Below, in pieces: positions 22,715 to 30,866 of a stretch of 38,189 nucleotides of DNA. The stretch spans positions 1 through 38,189 of IMG/VR virus record IMGVR_UViG_3300037502_002863; one strand, written 5' to 3'. A program made the position numbers and the translations under genes. The notes beneath the pieces are model-generated. The model ran no database searches and had not been told where the DNA came from. It saw nothing but the letters and a program-made list of their open reading frames with translations. The stretch's first letter is position 1; each line of letters begins with the position of its first letter. The DNA is from a virus.

Positions 22715-24594
22715 GCAGCCTTAACTTCAGTAAATTCTGCATCCACAGTTTGGTTATCACTGGTTGACGCAGCCTTTTCTTTGTTTTGCTTTGCTTCTAA
22801 AATTGGTTGAGCAACTGAAAACAAATCCCCAAGTTTCTTATTAATCACTGACACATCGTCGCCTTTAATGGCTTCCTCTAATGCTGTGACTTCAGATTCA
22901 AATTTAGATCTATTTTCATCGGATAGTACATCTTTAACTTCTTCGTAGTCTTTCTTGAAGTTATAGAGTTGTGCTTCCGCACTATTACGTGCTTCAATAA
23001 GTTCACGCTGTTTTTTGTCAGCTTCAGCATTTGCTTCAGCTTCTGCGATCATCTTATCGATTTCTTCTTTGCTCAATCCACTATCACTCTTGATAGTGAT
23101 TTTATTTTCTTTTCCAGTGCCTTTGTCTTTAGCACTGATATTCATAATACCGTTAGCATCAATATCAAAGGTAACTTCGATTTGAGGCATTCCTCTACGT
23201 GCAGGAGGTATTCCTTCTAGATTAAATTCACCCAGTAGTTTGTTGTAATTGAATAGTTCACGCTCGCCTTGCCCAACTTTGATAGTGACTGCTGGCTGAT
23301 TATCTTCGGCTGTACTAAACACTTGACTTGCTTTGGTGGGGATAGTGGTATTCTTCTGAACAAGTTTAGTGAATACACCACCCATAGTTTCAATGCCTAA
23401 ACTCAAAGGTGTGACATCCAAAAGTAACACATCAGTACGGTCACCTGCAAGAACTGCACCTTGTATTGCAGCACCAACTGCCACAGCCTCATCTGGGTTC
23501 ACATCTTTGCGAGGTGCTTTGCCAAACAATTTCTCAACTTCTTCTTGTACCTTAGGCATACGTGTTTGGCCACCAACAAGAATAACTTCGTCAATATCTG
23601 AGGCATCCACACCTGCATCTTTCATAGCAATACGACAAGGTGCTAATGAACGATTAATAAGATCTTCTACAAGTGCTTCAAGTTTAGCACGAGTAAGTTT
23701 TGTGTTCATGTGTTTTGGACCAGTGGCATCTGCGGTTATGTATGGCAAATTAACGTCAGTGCTTGCAGAACTAGATAACTCTATCTTGGCTTTTTCTGCA
23801 CTATCTTTAAGGCGCTGTAATGCCAACATGTCGTTTTTAAGATCGATACCGTTTTCTTTCTTAAACTCGTCAACTAGATAATCCATGATACGTTGGTCAA
23901 AATCTTCACCGCCAAGGAATGTGTCACCATTAGTGCTTAAGACTTCAATTTGTTTGTCGCCGTCAACATTAGCAATTTCAATGATACTGATATCAAAAGT
24001 GCCACCGCCTAGATCATAAACAGCAACTTTGCGATCTTTTTTGTCTTGTTTGTCAACACCATAAGCCAATGCTGCTGCTGTTGGTTCATTGATAATACGT
24101 AGAACTTCAAGCCCAGCAATCTTACCTGCATCCTTAGTGGCCTGCCGTTGACTGTCGTTAAAGTATGCTGGTACTGTGATAACTGCTTGTGTAACATCTG
24201 TGCCAAGATAATCTTCAGCAGTTTTTTTCATTTTACGCAACACTTCTGCACTAATTTGCGGCGGTGCCAGTTCTTTACCTTGAGCACGTACCCATGCATC
24301 GCCATTTTTAGCCTCCATGATTTCGTATGGCATTAGGTCGATGTCTTTTTGTACAGCTTCTTCTTTAAACTTACGTCCAATTAGACGTTTGGATGCATAG
24401 ATTGTATTTTTAGGATTAGTTACTGCTTGGCGCTTAGCCGAAGCTCCAACTAGAATTTCTTCAGATGCATAAGCTACAATACTAGGTGTAGTTCTAGCAC
24501 CTTCAGAATTTTCAATAACCTTGGGATTTCCGTTTTCAATAACGGCTACGCATGAATTGGTGGTACCTAAATCGATACCGATTACTTTACTCAT
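22711..24594 (-). CDS. dnaK: Chaperone DnaK (Hsp70)
   Basis: This protein has 627 residues, full length for the family. ATP-site motifs: [13 protein letters not shown] at 6-18, [10 protein letters not shown] near 192, VGGQTRMP near 340. The substrate-binding domain contains [14 protein letters not shown] and the interdomain linker LLLDV. The helical lid and a C-terminal VDAEFTEV tail like that of bacterial DnaK follow. No dnaJ or grpE is in the window, so host co-chaperones would be used. Its leader repeats the ROSE-like hairpin found at hsp20. Virus-encoded complete DnaK is uncommon and may serve capsid folding or host protection; that role is inferred. Confidence 0.97.
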   Translation of the reverse strand: MSKVIGIDLGTTNSCVAVIENGNPKVIENSEGARTTPSIVAYASEEILVGASAKRQAVTNPKNTIYASKRLIGRKFKEEAVQKDIDLMPYEIMEAKNGDAWVRAQGKELAPPQISAEVLRKMKKTAEDYLGTDVTQAVITVPAYFNDSQRQATKDAGKIAGLEVLRIINEPTAAALAYGVDKQDKKDRKVAVYDLGGGTFDISIIEIANVDGDKQIEVLSTNGDTFLGGEDFDQRIMDYLVDEFKKENGIDLKNDMLALQRLKDSAEKAKIELSSSASTDVNLPYITADATGPKHMNTKLTRAKLEALVEDLINRSLAPCRIAMKDAGVDASDIDEVILVGGQTRMPKVQEEVEKLFGKAPRKDVNPDEAVAVGAAIQGAVLAGDRTDVLLLDVTPLSLGIETMGGVFTKLVQKNTTIPTKASQVFSTAEDNQPAVTIKVGQGERELFNYNKLLGEFNLEGIPPARRGMPQIEVTFDIDANGIMNISAKDKGTGKENKITIKSDSGLSKEEIDKMIAEAEANAEADKKQRELIEARNSAEAQLYNFKKDYEEVKDVLSDENRSKFESEVTALEEAIKGDDVSVINKKLGDLFSVAQPILEAKQNKEKAASTSDNQTVDAEFTEVKAA

Positions 24595-24599
24595 CTTTT

Positions 24600-24662
24600 A
24601 TCTCCTTTAATTAAGCAAGATTTAATTTTGGGCAACTGCCCTTTTGTGGACCCGAAGCGTCC
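24600..24662 (-). promoter_or_regulatory. ROSE-like RNA thermometer candidate in the dnaK leader
   Basis: Minus strand: two small hairpins (GGAC/GTCC at 24662-24648 and GGGC/GCCC at 24641-24630), then ATCTTGCTT pairing with AAGGAGAT (24621-24600) with one bulged G. The last element is the same as in the hsp20 leader and covers the ribosome binding site 7 nt before the ATG. An AATAAATA octamer lies just upstream, near 24670. Confidence 0.7.
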
Positions 24663-24691
24663 TACAAAATTATTTATTCCTGATAATAAAT

Positions 24692-25771
24692 TTATTTTGT
24701 AAAAACATCGTTATACTGCCGGTTAGTCCTAATAAAAGTAGTACATTTTGAAAGTTGTTTTAGGCTGGGAGCACCAACATATGTACAAGCAGATCTGAGT
24801 CCTCCCAAAATATCTAACACAGTATTATTGATTGATCCCCTATAGGGAACTCTTACGGTGCGACCTTCACTGCTACGATATTCTGCTACACCACCATGAT
24901 GTTTGTTCATAGCAGTATCACTGCTCATACCGTAAAATTCCACAAACTTTTTAATTTCATAATCTGGTGCATAACTGTTGCCCTGTCTTTTAGACAGTTC
25001 GTACATTTCCTCAATGACTTTGCCACCACCTTCATCGTGACCGGCTAACATGCCGCCCAGCATTACAAAGTCTGCTCCGGCACCAAACGCCTTAGCAACG
25101 TCACCGGGACACACACAACCACCATCAGCAATAATGTGAGCCCCAAGACCATGAGCAGCGTCAGCGCACTCAATAATAGCACTAAGCTGAGGATAACCGA
25201 CGCCAGTTTGAATCCTAGTCGTGCAAACACTTCCTGGACCAATGCCCACTTTAACAATATCTGCGCCACGTAATATTAACTCCTGTGTCATATCTGCTGT
25301 GACTACGTTACCAGCTATAATTGTTTTGTCTGGCCAAGCATCACGTACATCAGCAACATAGTCACCAAAAATTTCACTGTAACCATTTGCCACATCAATA
25401 CATATAAAATGTATTTCTGGATACTCATTTATAATATTACTTAACCTAACAAAATCTTTAGAGCTTGTGCCTGTGCTTACAGCAAAATAATTACCACCTA
25501 TTTTTTCTACAGTATCAGCTAAACTTTCTGAACCATAGGATTTTACCAAACAAGTAAACATGCGATGATTATACAGAGCTTGAGCCATATCCAATGTGCC
25601 AACCCCATCCATGTTACTAGCCATAATAGGTATTCCATTCCACTCCCACTTACTGTGTTTAAATGTGTATGTACGATTTAAATCAACTTCTTTACGACTA
25701 CTAAGTGTACTACGTTTTGGTCTTATAAGAACATCTTTGAAATCAAGTTTGACTTCATCTTCGATTCTCAT
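24692..25771 (-). CDS. guaC: GMP reductase
   Basis: This protein has 359 residues without CBS domains, which fits GMP reductase better than IMP dehydrogenase. Motifs: [11 protein letters not shown] (49-59), the phosphate/catalytic loop [11 protein letters not shown] with C183, [26 protein letters not shown], and YGMSSDTAM as in GuaC. It converts GMP to IMP with NADPH, so it can balance purine nucleotides from degraded host nucleic acid. Its ATG overlaps the exonuclease stop (ATGA), placing both in one nucleotide-recycling operon. Confidence 0.92.
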   Translation of the reverse strand: MRIEDEVKLDFKDVLIRPKRSTLSSRKEVDLNRTYTFKHSKWEWNGIPIMASNMDGVGTLDMAQALYNHRMFTCLVKSYGSESLADTVEKIGGNYFAVSTGTSSKDFVRLSNIINEYPEIHFICIDVANGYSEIFGDYVADVRDAWPDKTIIAGNVVTADMTQELILRGADIVKVGIGPGSVCTTRIQTGVGYPQLSAIIECADAAHGLGAHIIADGGCVCPGDVAKAFGAGADFVMLGGMLAGHDEGGGKVIEEMYELSKRQGNSYAPDYEIKKFVEFYGMSSDTAMNKHHGGVAEYRSSEGRTVRVPYRGSINNTVLDILGGLRSACTYVGAPSLKQLSKCTTFIRTNRQYNDVFTK

Positions 25772-26298
25772 TCGAACTTCCTTCCTAGTTTTTTAAACAT
25801 GGTCTGCACACCAATTGCTTGTCTACGTGCATCTTCTAAAGCATGGTGTTTATATGCCTGTGGCATTTCTGGATCCATACCAAGATCAAATAGTGTGCGA
25901 GTATCGCGCACTTCCCAGAACTGCCAAGGATATGGTTTTCCTAATTTACGGAAATAGTGTTCTAAAATTACAATATCAAAAGAAGCACCGTGACTCCAAA
26001 ACTTACTGGAGCCCATGCAGAACTTGTAAAAGTCGTCCATGACCTTTTTTACGTTCTGTCTACCTTCGGGATTAAATGCTTCGTCTTGTGCGGCTTGATC
26101 TTGATCGGCCCACCAACGAACTGTGCCTTCATCAATGTATGTGTCTAATGGTTCTATGCTCTCTGTATCTATCCTTGCATAGAACTCATCATATATTTCA
26201 TATCCGTTAGGATTAAATGTTACGGCACCAATAGTCAATATTGCCGCGTTTGGAGTTGTGGCCAGTGTCTCCAAGTCCACCATTAAATGTTTTGCCAT
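25768..26298 (-). CDS. 3'-5' exonuclease (DexA-like, DEDD family)
   Basis: This protein has 176 residues. The DEDD pattern is visible: MVDLET (D8, E10), GASFDIVIL, and [11 protein letters not shown] (H and D of Exo III). This resembles the T4 DexA and RNase T type of stand-alone exonucleases. It probably degrades DNA or RNA ends to recycle nucleotides or repair. AAAGG precedes the ATG. It is transcribed from the promoter at 26322-26350 together with guaC. Confidence 0.88.
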   Translation of the reverse strand: MAKHLMVDLETLATTPNAAILTIGAVTFNPNGYEIYDEFYARIDTESIEPLDTYIDEGTVRWWADQDQAAQDEAFNPEGRQNVKKVMDDFYKFCMGSSKFWSHGASFDIVILEHYFRKLGKPYPWQFWEVRDTRTLFDLGMDPEMPQAYKHHALEDARRQAIGVQTMFKKLGRKFE

Positions 26299-26321
26299 TA
26301 TTGCCTTTCATAGTTTCTTAT

Positions 26322-26350
26322 AGTGTAACACGAAATTATTGTAATGTCAA
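26322..26350 (-). promoter_or_regulatory. Promoter for exonuclease-guaC
   Basis: Minus strand TTGACA (26350-26345), 17-nt spacer, TACACT (26327-26322). The -35 box overlaps the last codons of the bS21 gene. Confidence 0.75.
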
Positions 26351-26559
26351 TATAGTTTTGGTGGTAGTTGTTCTTTCTCTAATTTTTTCTTAAATCGATT
26401 TATAGCGGCTGACTTTTTTCTTTTCTTTGCTGTTGTGGGCTTTTCGTAAAACTCTTTCTTTCTTAAGTCATCGAGGATTCCACTTTCTTCAACCTTTTTC
26501 TTAAATCGTCGCAAAGCTCGATTAATATCTTCATGGTCTTTTACGATAATTTTACTCAT
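26347..26559 (-). CDS. rpsU: Ribosomal protein bS21
   Basis: This protein has 70 residues. It has the bS21 pattern: IIVKDHEDINRALRRFKKKVE, then EFYEKPTTAKKRKK and a basic C-terminal helix ending in PPKLY. bS21 binds the 30S platform near the anti-Shine-Dalgarno region and affects initiation. Marine phages are known to carry it, and a phage copy could tune host ribosomes towards phage messages. The start overlaps the upstream gene's stop (26556-26559). Confidence 0.93.
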   Translation of the reverse strand: MSKIIVKDHEDINRALRRFKKKVEESGILDDLRKKEFYEKPTTAKKRKKSAAINRFKKKLEKEQLPPKLY

Positions 26560-26969
26560 TGTTCACCCTCATCATCTTCGTCGTCTTCTCCAATTTTATG
26601 AAAAAATGGTATCGAATCTAAATCATAGATTCTGTTTTTACTTATCAGCCCATAAGGTGTTATTTCATCGTTTGTAATATAATACGTTTCTGGATGAGCT
26701 ATCATGTAAGTAACAAATAATTTAGTTATTGGGTCTGTGTTATCAATATCTATCACAGTAACATCTGCCCTAAAATGAACACTTAGCAACCAGTCTAAAT
26801 CATGTTCTCTATCATCATAGACAAATACATTGACTTCCTCAATACTACAACTGAGGTATTTTTGCATCTGCTGTTTTACAAGCATTGACGGATTTACTAA
26901 TAATAGACTGGGATTTAGGTTAAAAAGTTTGTCTGGTGGTGTTACTATATTAATTTTACCAAGATTCAT
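26556..26969 (-). CDS. Hypothetical protein ahead of bS21
   Basis: This protein has 137 residues, with a soluble alpha/beta pattern. It has NPSLLLVNPSMLVKQQM, then VNVFVYDDREHDLDWLL, then VTVIDIDNTDPIT, and a very acidic end (GEDDEDDEGEQ). The strands with acidic residues could be a Rossmann-like fold, but no catalytic motif is clear. It is coupled to bS21 by overlap. Its ATG overlaps the TGA of the -1 frame extension of the upstream membrane protein, which suggests that the extended form is real. Confidence 0.6.
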   Translation of the reverse strand: MNLGKINIVTPPDKLFNLNPSLLLVNPSMLVKQQMQKYLSCSIEEVNVFVYDDREHDLDWLLSVHFRADVTVIDIDNTDPITKLFVTYMIAHPETYYITNDEITPYGLISKNRIYDLDSIPFFHKIGEDDEDDEGEQ

Positions 26970-27103
26970 GTGTCCTCTTTATTTTTGATTCTTTGCCAAA
27001 TACTGGATGCAGATTGTTCTGCATTTTGTATATATCCTGCTTCTAACCTCGACTCTTCTTGATCTGATGATCGTCCTGTTTCACTATGTAATTCTTTTTT
27101 TTT
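26966..27103 (-). other. -1 frame extension of the membrane/coiled-coil protein
   Basis: At a run of nine A (27103-27095) the zero frame reads CCA AAA AAA AAG, containing the slippery heptamer A AAA AAG. A -1 shift continues as ELHSETGRSSDQEESRLEAG and stays open for about 42 more codons to TGA 26966. That TGA overlaps the next ATG (ATGA). The zero frame instead stops at 27043. Either programmed frameshifting or polymerase slippage, or a miscounted homopolymer in the sequence, would explain it. Confidence 0.65.
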
Positions 27104-28464
27104 GGGTCTTCTTGCTTTGCTTCTTCAATTTTATCTTGAACACGTTCTTGTGCTTGTTTGAGAAAATCGGTTTCAAGATTTTTTTGACTCTCTTCTTTAA
27201 GTTCTGGAAAAATTTGATATGTTGGCTGAGCAGCTTCTTGAGCAACTTCCCATGGTAAGGTTTCAATTAGTCCAACTTCTTTCAAACGTTCTTGGCGTTT
27301 AATAGTATCAGTTGGATGATCTTCTTTCCACTGCTGTCTTGCTATTTTATCCGATGCTTCTTTTTCAACTTCTTCTTCGGCAGCTTCAATCATTCTATTC
27401 CATTCTTCGATTGCGGATTTTTCTGCCAACTCTGAATCAGACTCAGTTACGGTTTCTTTGACTTCCTCTTTGACTTCCTCTTTGACTTCCTCTTCAGGTT
27501 CATTTAATGCGTCTTTGTTCGTAGAGTAATATGGTGATGGGAATGGCCATGGACTGTGAACATATCCAGTATCGACAGGTTCCGGTGTGTTGTTTAACTC
27601 GTGTAAGTCACTAGCCATCTCATCGTCAGTTGGTGGTTCACCAACATCACGGTCTAAATCTGCTATTGTTGGATATTGATCTTCTTGTTCTCTAAACCAA
27701 TTAAAACTATATTGACTAGCAAGTAGCAAAATGACTGCTAATGGATCAAACACCAAAACAATAACTATGATCACCCAGCGTACTGCTTTTTCCAAAAGAT
27801 TTTGATCTGTTTGATCTCCATAAATTAAAGCAGCAATATATTTGATGGGTCCAACTTCAGCTTCAACTTTTCTCAGTTCACTAGCTATAGGTGCTCGTTC
27901 TTCATTTAGTTTAGCGATACGAGCCTGTGCATCAGCAATATCTTTTTGTAGAGCAGATCTCTCTTTGGCTTGATTACGTCTGATTTGAACTGCACGTTCT
28001 GCACCTTTTTCGTCATCGCTACGATTGAGTCTGGCATCAACCTGTGCATCCATCTGCTTTAATGCTGTGCGGGCAGTTTCAATATTATCTCGCTCTGTTT
28101 TTATCTTTTCATCTAGTAAGGCTACTTTGGCTGCAACATCGCCTGTAGGCACTGCTTGATCCAAATGTGCTTTTGATAGATAACCAAAGATACCCATAGA
28201 AGTAAGCAACATTAATGCAGTGATAGCTATTAACAAATAGGCTTTTAGGAATTTTGGTGCTCTGGTCCAGTTTTGTTTTAACCATACAGTGGCGGAAAGT
28301 TTACCTACTTCTAACACAACACCCATAATCATAATAGGTATAACAGCGGCTGCGAAAATTGCCATTAGGCCAGCAACGCTATAATAAATGGCAACGGCAG
28401 ATATGGACAGGCCGCTGAGTAGTGCCAAATAGGCAATAAATTTGTCGCTTGTTTTATAGAGCAT
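27043..28464 (-). CDS. Multi-pass membrane and coiled-coil protein (frameshift near its end)
   Basis: This protein has 473 residues in the zero frame. Three or four hydrophobic helices fill about 8-100 (GLMAIFAAAVIPIMIMGVVL and others). A coiled coil follows (about 112-205, rich in Arg, Gln, Asp), then one more hydrophobic helix (WVIIVIVLVFDPLAVILLL). The tail of about 210 residues is acidic with EEVKEEVKEEVKE repeats. The last zero-frame codons differ in character from the -1 extension described separately. ATG 28464 lies 6 nt after a GATAAATA late octamer with no ribosome binding site. Function unknown; it looks like a membrane-bound scaffold. Confidence 0.7.
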   Translation of the reverse strand: MLYKTSDKFIAYLALLSGLSISAVAIYYSVAGLMAIFAAAVIPIMIMGVVLEVGKLSATVWLKQNWTRAPKFLKAYLLIAITALMLLTSMGIFGYLSKAHLDQAVPTGDVAAKVALLDEKIKTERDNIETARTALKQMDAQVDARLNRSDDEKGAERAVQIRRNQAKERSALQKDIADAQARIAKLNEERAPIASELRKVEAEVGPIKYIAALIYGDQTDQNLLEKAVRWVIIVIVLVFDPLAVILLLASQYSFNWFREQEDQYPTIADLDRDVGEPPTDDEMASDLHELNNTPEPVDTGYVHSPWPFPSPYYSTNKDALNEPEEEVKEEVKEEVKETVTESDSELAEKSAIEEWNRMIEAAEEEVEKEASDKIARQQWKEDHPTDTIKRQERLKEVGLIETLPWEVAQEAAQPTYQIFPELKEESQKNLETDFLKQAQERVQDKIEEAKQEDPKKKNYIVKQDDHQIKKSRG

Positions 28465-28469
28465 AAAAA

Positions 28470-28895
28470 TTATTTATCGCTAAAATTCCAAGTATTACTA
28501 CTGTTTTTATAACAAGCCCATTCTTCAAAGGTACGATGATCAGATCGTAGCATAACTGTACTAAAAAGACGTCGGCAAACTTCGCCGTTTTTTACAGTAG
28601 TTTGAATAACTTCAACAGTGCCCGATCTATATCCATCATCAGAGTACCATACAATATCTTCACCGTTATCTAAATTATTCAAAGCAAAATGAACTGCTTG
28701 CCTGTGCTTCTTAGTATCCTCTGCATTTAACCTACTGAAAATTTTTCTATAGGTATTGAATATAACAGCCCCAGTAGTAGTCGGTTGCACTTCATCTTGA
28801 TAAATTGGTTTGTTCCAACTACCGGATTGTGCCAGACTAATTTGGGGTAATATGAATCCAAGTGCCATCAGGCTTCTGACAAGCATATGCTTCAT
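28470..28895 (-). CDS. Exported small protein
   Basis: This protein has 141 residues with a signal peptide (MLVRSLMALGFILPQISLAQS, from the second Met; the first Met is at 28895). The mature domain has two Cys (VCRRLF and WACYKN) that probably pair. It resembles small periplasmic domains seen in outer-membrane-associated proteins, and SGTVEVIQTTVKNG with a C-terminal WACY pattern is shared in style with the next gene. It overlaps the upstream lipoprotein gene by 59 nt. Function unknown. Confidence 0.6.
   Translation of the reverse strand: MKHMLVRSLMALGFILPQISLAQSGSWNKPIYQDEVQPTTTGAVIFNTYRKIFSRLNAEDTKKHRQAVHFALNNLDNGEDIVWYSDDGYRSGTVEVIQTTVKNGEVCRRLFSTVMLRSDHRTFEEWACYKNSSNTWNFSDK
28471..28478 (-). 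promoter_or_regulatory. T4-type late promoter octamer GATAAATA
   Basis: Minus strand, followed by ATTTTT and the ATG at 28464. It overlaps the stop codon of the upstream 141-residue gene. Confidence 0.65.
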
Positions 28896-29148
28896 TGATA
28901 ATTATCCTTCCGTTAGGCAATTGAATACGTTGTGTATCATTAAAACATTTTTGAGAGATACCAACTTTTTTGATATTAAATTGTGCCACTGGATCATCGT
29001 TACAGGACACAACTGTTTCACTAGAAACGTTTTCGCCATTTCGAACTTTAATTTCTTGGCTAGTGTTACAGTATGGCTTGGCCATTTTTGGTGGGGTACT
29101 ACTACACCCCACCAATCCAATAGCAATTATCGAAAGCAGGATTTTCAT
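28837..29148 (-). CDS. Small lipoprotein
   Basis: This protein has 103 residues. The lipobox LVGC at residues 12-15 follows a short hydrophobic signal (MKILLSIIAIG), so the mature protein would be acylated at C15. The mature part has four Cys and ends CQKPDGTWIHITPN, like the surface-antigen-type domain of small outer-membrane lipoproteins. It overlaps the 153-residue lipoprotein stop by one base and the next gene's start by 59 nt. Confidence 0.6.
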   Translation of the reverse strand: MKILLSIIAIGLVGCSSTPPKMAKPYCNTSQEIKVRNGENVSSETVVSCNDDPVAQFNIKKVGISQKCFNDTQRIQLPNGRIIINEAYACQKPDGTWIHITPN

Positions 29149-29609
29149 TATTGACCCTGTTGCGCTAGTCGATTGTAAGTATCCTCAGTCATTTTTAAAC
29201 GAACAAACGTATGATATTGTCCATTTAACATATACTGATGGCGTTTGGCTTCAACTTGATTTTGAATCAATGTGTTGTTGGTTGAAGTTTCGATTTTGGT
29301 ATGCGTACTTTTGCGTTCGTCGATAAATTCAACTTTGGTTAGAGAATTGACACGGCTACCAATACGTTTGGCAAAACTGTCTAAGGCAAATGCGTCTGCC
29401 TGAGCTTCGCTGGCTTGGGCGTGTTTACTCACACCCATACCACATGAATAAACATAACCTTCTCGAGACCAAAACCAGCCTTCCTTGCCACGCTGTTCGC
29501 ATTCAGCGTACCATTTAGGTTGTGCGGGAGTTTTACGGACTTCAACTTCCTGCATTGAACTACATGCAGCCAAAGTTGCTACGATGGGGATAAGAATAAG
29601 TTTTTTCAT
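29148..29609 (-). CDS. Outer-membrane lipoprotein (LPP20-like)
   Basis: This protein has 153 residues. The lipobox is LAAC at 13-16 (MKKLILIPIVATLAACSS). The mature domain has an EAQADAFALDSFAKRI helix and ends in YMLNGQYHTFVRLKMTEDTYN, the alternating pattern of the LPP20-type lipoprotein family. Residue S17 after the Cys favours sorting to the outer membrane. Its ATG overlaps the stop of the 44-residue ORF (29606-29740). It may act in envelope disruption together with the neighbouring hydrolase, but that is inference from context. Confidence 0.65.
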   Translation of the reverse strand: MKKLILIPIVATLAACSSMQEVEVRKTPAQPKWYAECEQRGKEGWFWSREGYVYSCGMGVSKHAQASEAQADAFALDSFAKRIGSRVNSLTKVEFIDERKSTHTKIETSTNNTLIQNQVEAKRHQYMLNGQYHTFVRLKMTEDTYNRLAQQGQ

Positions 29610-29740
29610 TTACCTGCCTCCTTAATTGCGCCTGTTGTTACAGTGTGTGTAGTATCCACAACACGACCAAAAATGTCTTTAGTCACTGCAGGGTATAACA
29701 CTGCCAAAGTTAAGATTATGCCTAAAATCATGCCTTTCAT
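29606..29740 (-). CDS. Small single-pass membrane protein, 44 residues
   Basis: ATG 29740, preceded by AAAGG. The N-terminal half is one hydrophobic helix (MKGMILGIILTLAVLYPAV); the C-terminal half is polar (FGRVVDTTHTVTTG). The TGA overlaps the next ATG (ATGA). No family is recognised; in this context it could be an accessory of lysis. Confidence 0.55.
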   Translation of the reverse strand: MKGMILGIILTLAVLYPAVTKDIFGRVVDTTHTVTTGAIKEAGK

Positions 29741-29755
29741 ATTTGCCTTTCTTGA

Positions 29756-29878
29756 TTAACGGTTACGAATCCATTCGCCTGCTTTGGATAAGTCTTGTCC
29801 TGCGCCACTCACTGCGCCTCCAAAAGTACCACATCCAACCAAACTTACACTAATCAAAATTGCTAGAACATATTTCAT
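29756..29878 (-). CDS. Entericidin-like small lipoprotein
   Basis: This protein has 40 residues, too short for most ORF callers. The lipobox is LVGC at 13-16, followed by GTFGGAVSGAGQDLSKAG, which matches the entericidin (EcnA/EcnB) pattern of a tiny lipoprotein with a glycine-rich segment and an amphipathic helix. AAAGG lies before the ATG. Entericidin B is linked to bacteriolysis in enteric bacteria; a phage version next to a cell-wall hydrolase suggests a part in lysis. It is transcribed from the promoter with the palindromic spacer (29914-29942). Confidence 0.65.
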   Translation of the reverse strand: MKYVLAILISVSLVGCGTFGGAVSGAGQDLSKAGEWIRNR

Positions 29879-29913
29879 ATGTACCTTTCTGTGTGTGAAT
29901 TACGACAATATAA

Positions 29914-29942
29914 AGTATAACACCACCCGAAGGTGGTGTCAA
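29914..29942 (-). promoter_or_regulatory. Promoter whose 17-nt spacer is a perfect inverted repeat
   Basis: Minus strand TTGACA (29942-29937), 17-nt spacer, TATACT (29919-29914). The 8-bp inverted repeat ACACCACC/GGTGGTGT with a 4-nt loop occupies 29920-29939, almost exactly the spacer. It could be a repressor operator. Read as RNA from upstream it would also form a TTCG hairpin. Confidence 0.7.
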
Positions 29943-29961
29943 TGATTTTGGTTAATCAAAA

Positions 29962-30267
29962 TTATTTGAAAAAGATTAACGCCATCATAACTGCTTGAAT
30001 TACAAAACCAACACCAATTGTAACCAAATTTAGTACGTCCTTTTGAACTGCGGCTTTGACGAACATCAGTGTCAAACCTGACCAAACCAACAGTACCAAA
30101 TCAACTCCGGGGAGTCTATCTGTGAGACCTGCCATTACTGCTAGTAAACTTGGGATTGTCGCGGCATGTAAAATTATGACAGCGAGCCAACCAAGAGTTT
30201 CTGCAGAAATATGGCTAAACTTTTCATTGACAAACGATTTTACTTGTTGAATATCAAATTCCAGCAT
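29962..30267 (-). CDS. Three-helix membrane protein, holin candidate
   Basis: ATG 30267 (MLEFDIQQVKSF) has AGAAAGG upstream and overlaps the end of the hydrolase gene by 14 nt; the frame is open further upstream only as overlap. The product has 101 residues. Three hydrophobic helices are visible (about 26-45, 53-70, 79-99), short loops, and an amphipathic N-terminus. This size and topology, together with the adjacent cell-wall hydrolase and small lipoproteins, fit a holin. No sequence family was recognised. Confidence 0.6.
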   Translation of the reverse strand: MLEFDIQQVKSFVNEKFSHISAETLGWLAVIILHAATIPSLLAVMAGLTDRLPGVDLVLLVWSGLTLMFVKAAVQKDVLNLVTIGVGFVIQAVMMALIFFK

Positions 30268-30823
30268 ACTTAGTGCCTTTCTCTTTGGGTTTATAAAAAA
30301 TGTGATTACCAATTTGTCCAATTTTTTCTAATTGCCATCTCGGATTCACGTAGTTAGCATGATAATATAATGCATCTTTTAATACACTTAATTGAAAACC
30401 TTCTAAAAGAACCTTTTTGGCTACTTCATAGCTTTCTTTATAGGCAGCTTGATTAATGGGACGATTACGATGTGTACTGTCACAGTACCATGAAAATTGG
30501 CATACGACTTTTTCCATAATTACATTTTTTTGGTAAACGACACCGCAAACATCATTTCCAAAATTTCCAGCTTTAACACGGTTCATAACTACCTGTGCTA
30601 CTGCTACCTTTCCTTCAAAAGGCTCATATCCTGCTTCTCTGTAGATGTTAATAGCGAGACAATCTAACTGCTTTTCTCTTGTTTTTATTGTAACAACATC
30701 ATTACTGTAATACCCGTTTTTTTCTCTTAGAGAAGAAAATTTACTAGCAGTAATGGCCTGTACAAAAAATACCACTGCAATTAATCCCGCCATGTAAGCG
30801 AGTAGTCTTAAAGACTTTTCCAT
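30254..30823 (-). CDS. Cell wall hydrolase, SleB family, membrane anchored
   Basis: This protein has 189 residues. One N-terminal membrane helix (about 9-25) acts as an anchor or signal-anchor. The SleB/Hydrolase_2 domain follows: CLAINIYREAGYEP (catalytic Glu), VAVAQVVMNRV, then CQFSWYCD, AALYYHANYV-like ending (LYYHANYVNPRW). The fold cleaves peptidoglycan, probably as a lytic transglycosylase. With the holin-like protein, lipoproteins and entericidin-like peptide it makes a plausible lysis cluster. A signal-anchor form would allow timed release to the periplasm. GGAG lies before the ATG. Confidence 0.85.
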   Translation of the reverse strand: MEKSLRLLAYMAGLIAVVFFVQAITASKFSSLREKNGYYSNDVVTIKTREKQLDCLAINIYREAGYEPFEGKVAVAQVVMNRVKAGNFGNDVCGVVYQKNVIMEKVVCQFSWYCDSTHRNRPINQAAYKESYEVAKKVLLEGFQLSVLKDALYYHANYVNPRWQLEKIGQIGNHIFYKPKEKGTKYAGI

Positions 30824-30866
30824 TCCATATCTCCTTTCATTTGGTGTTAAATCAAAACAATATTAA

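Noticed and set aside
22711-25771. Reading the region as bacterial chromosome because of dnaK, guaC and clpS
   Set aside because: The same strand and operon style continues into PAAR, nrdAB, DexA-like exonuclease and T4-type late octamers, with no typical bacterial neighbours such as dnaJ or grpE.
27084-27266. 60-codon very basic minus-strand ORF inside the end of the coiled-coil gene
   Set aside because: Composition (Lys from A-rich codons of another frame) and lack of initiation signal mark it as a shadow frame.
27461-27495. Three tandem copies of TTTGACTTCCTC, as in a small repeat array
   Set aside because: They encode the EEVKEEVKEEVKE segment of the acidic tail; not a CRISPR, with no spacers.
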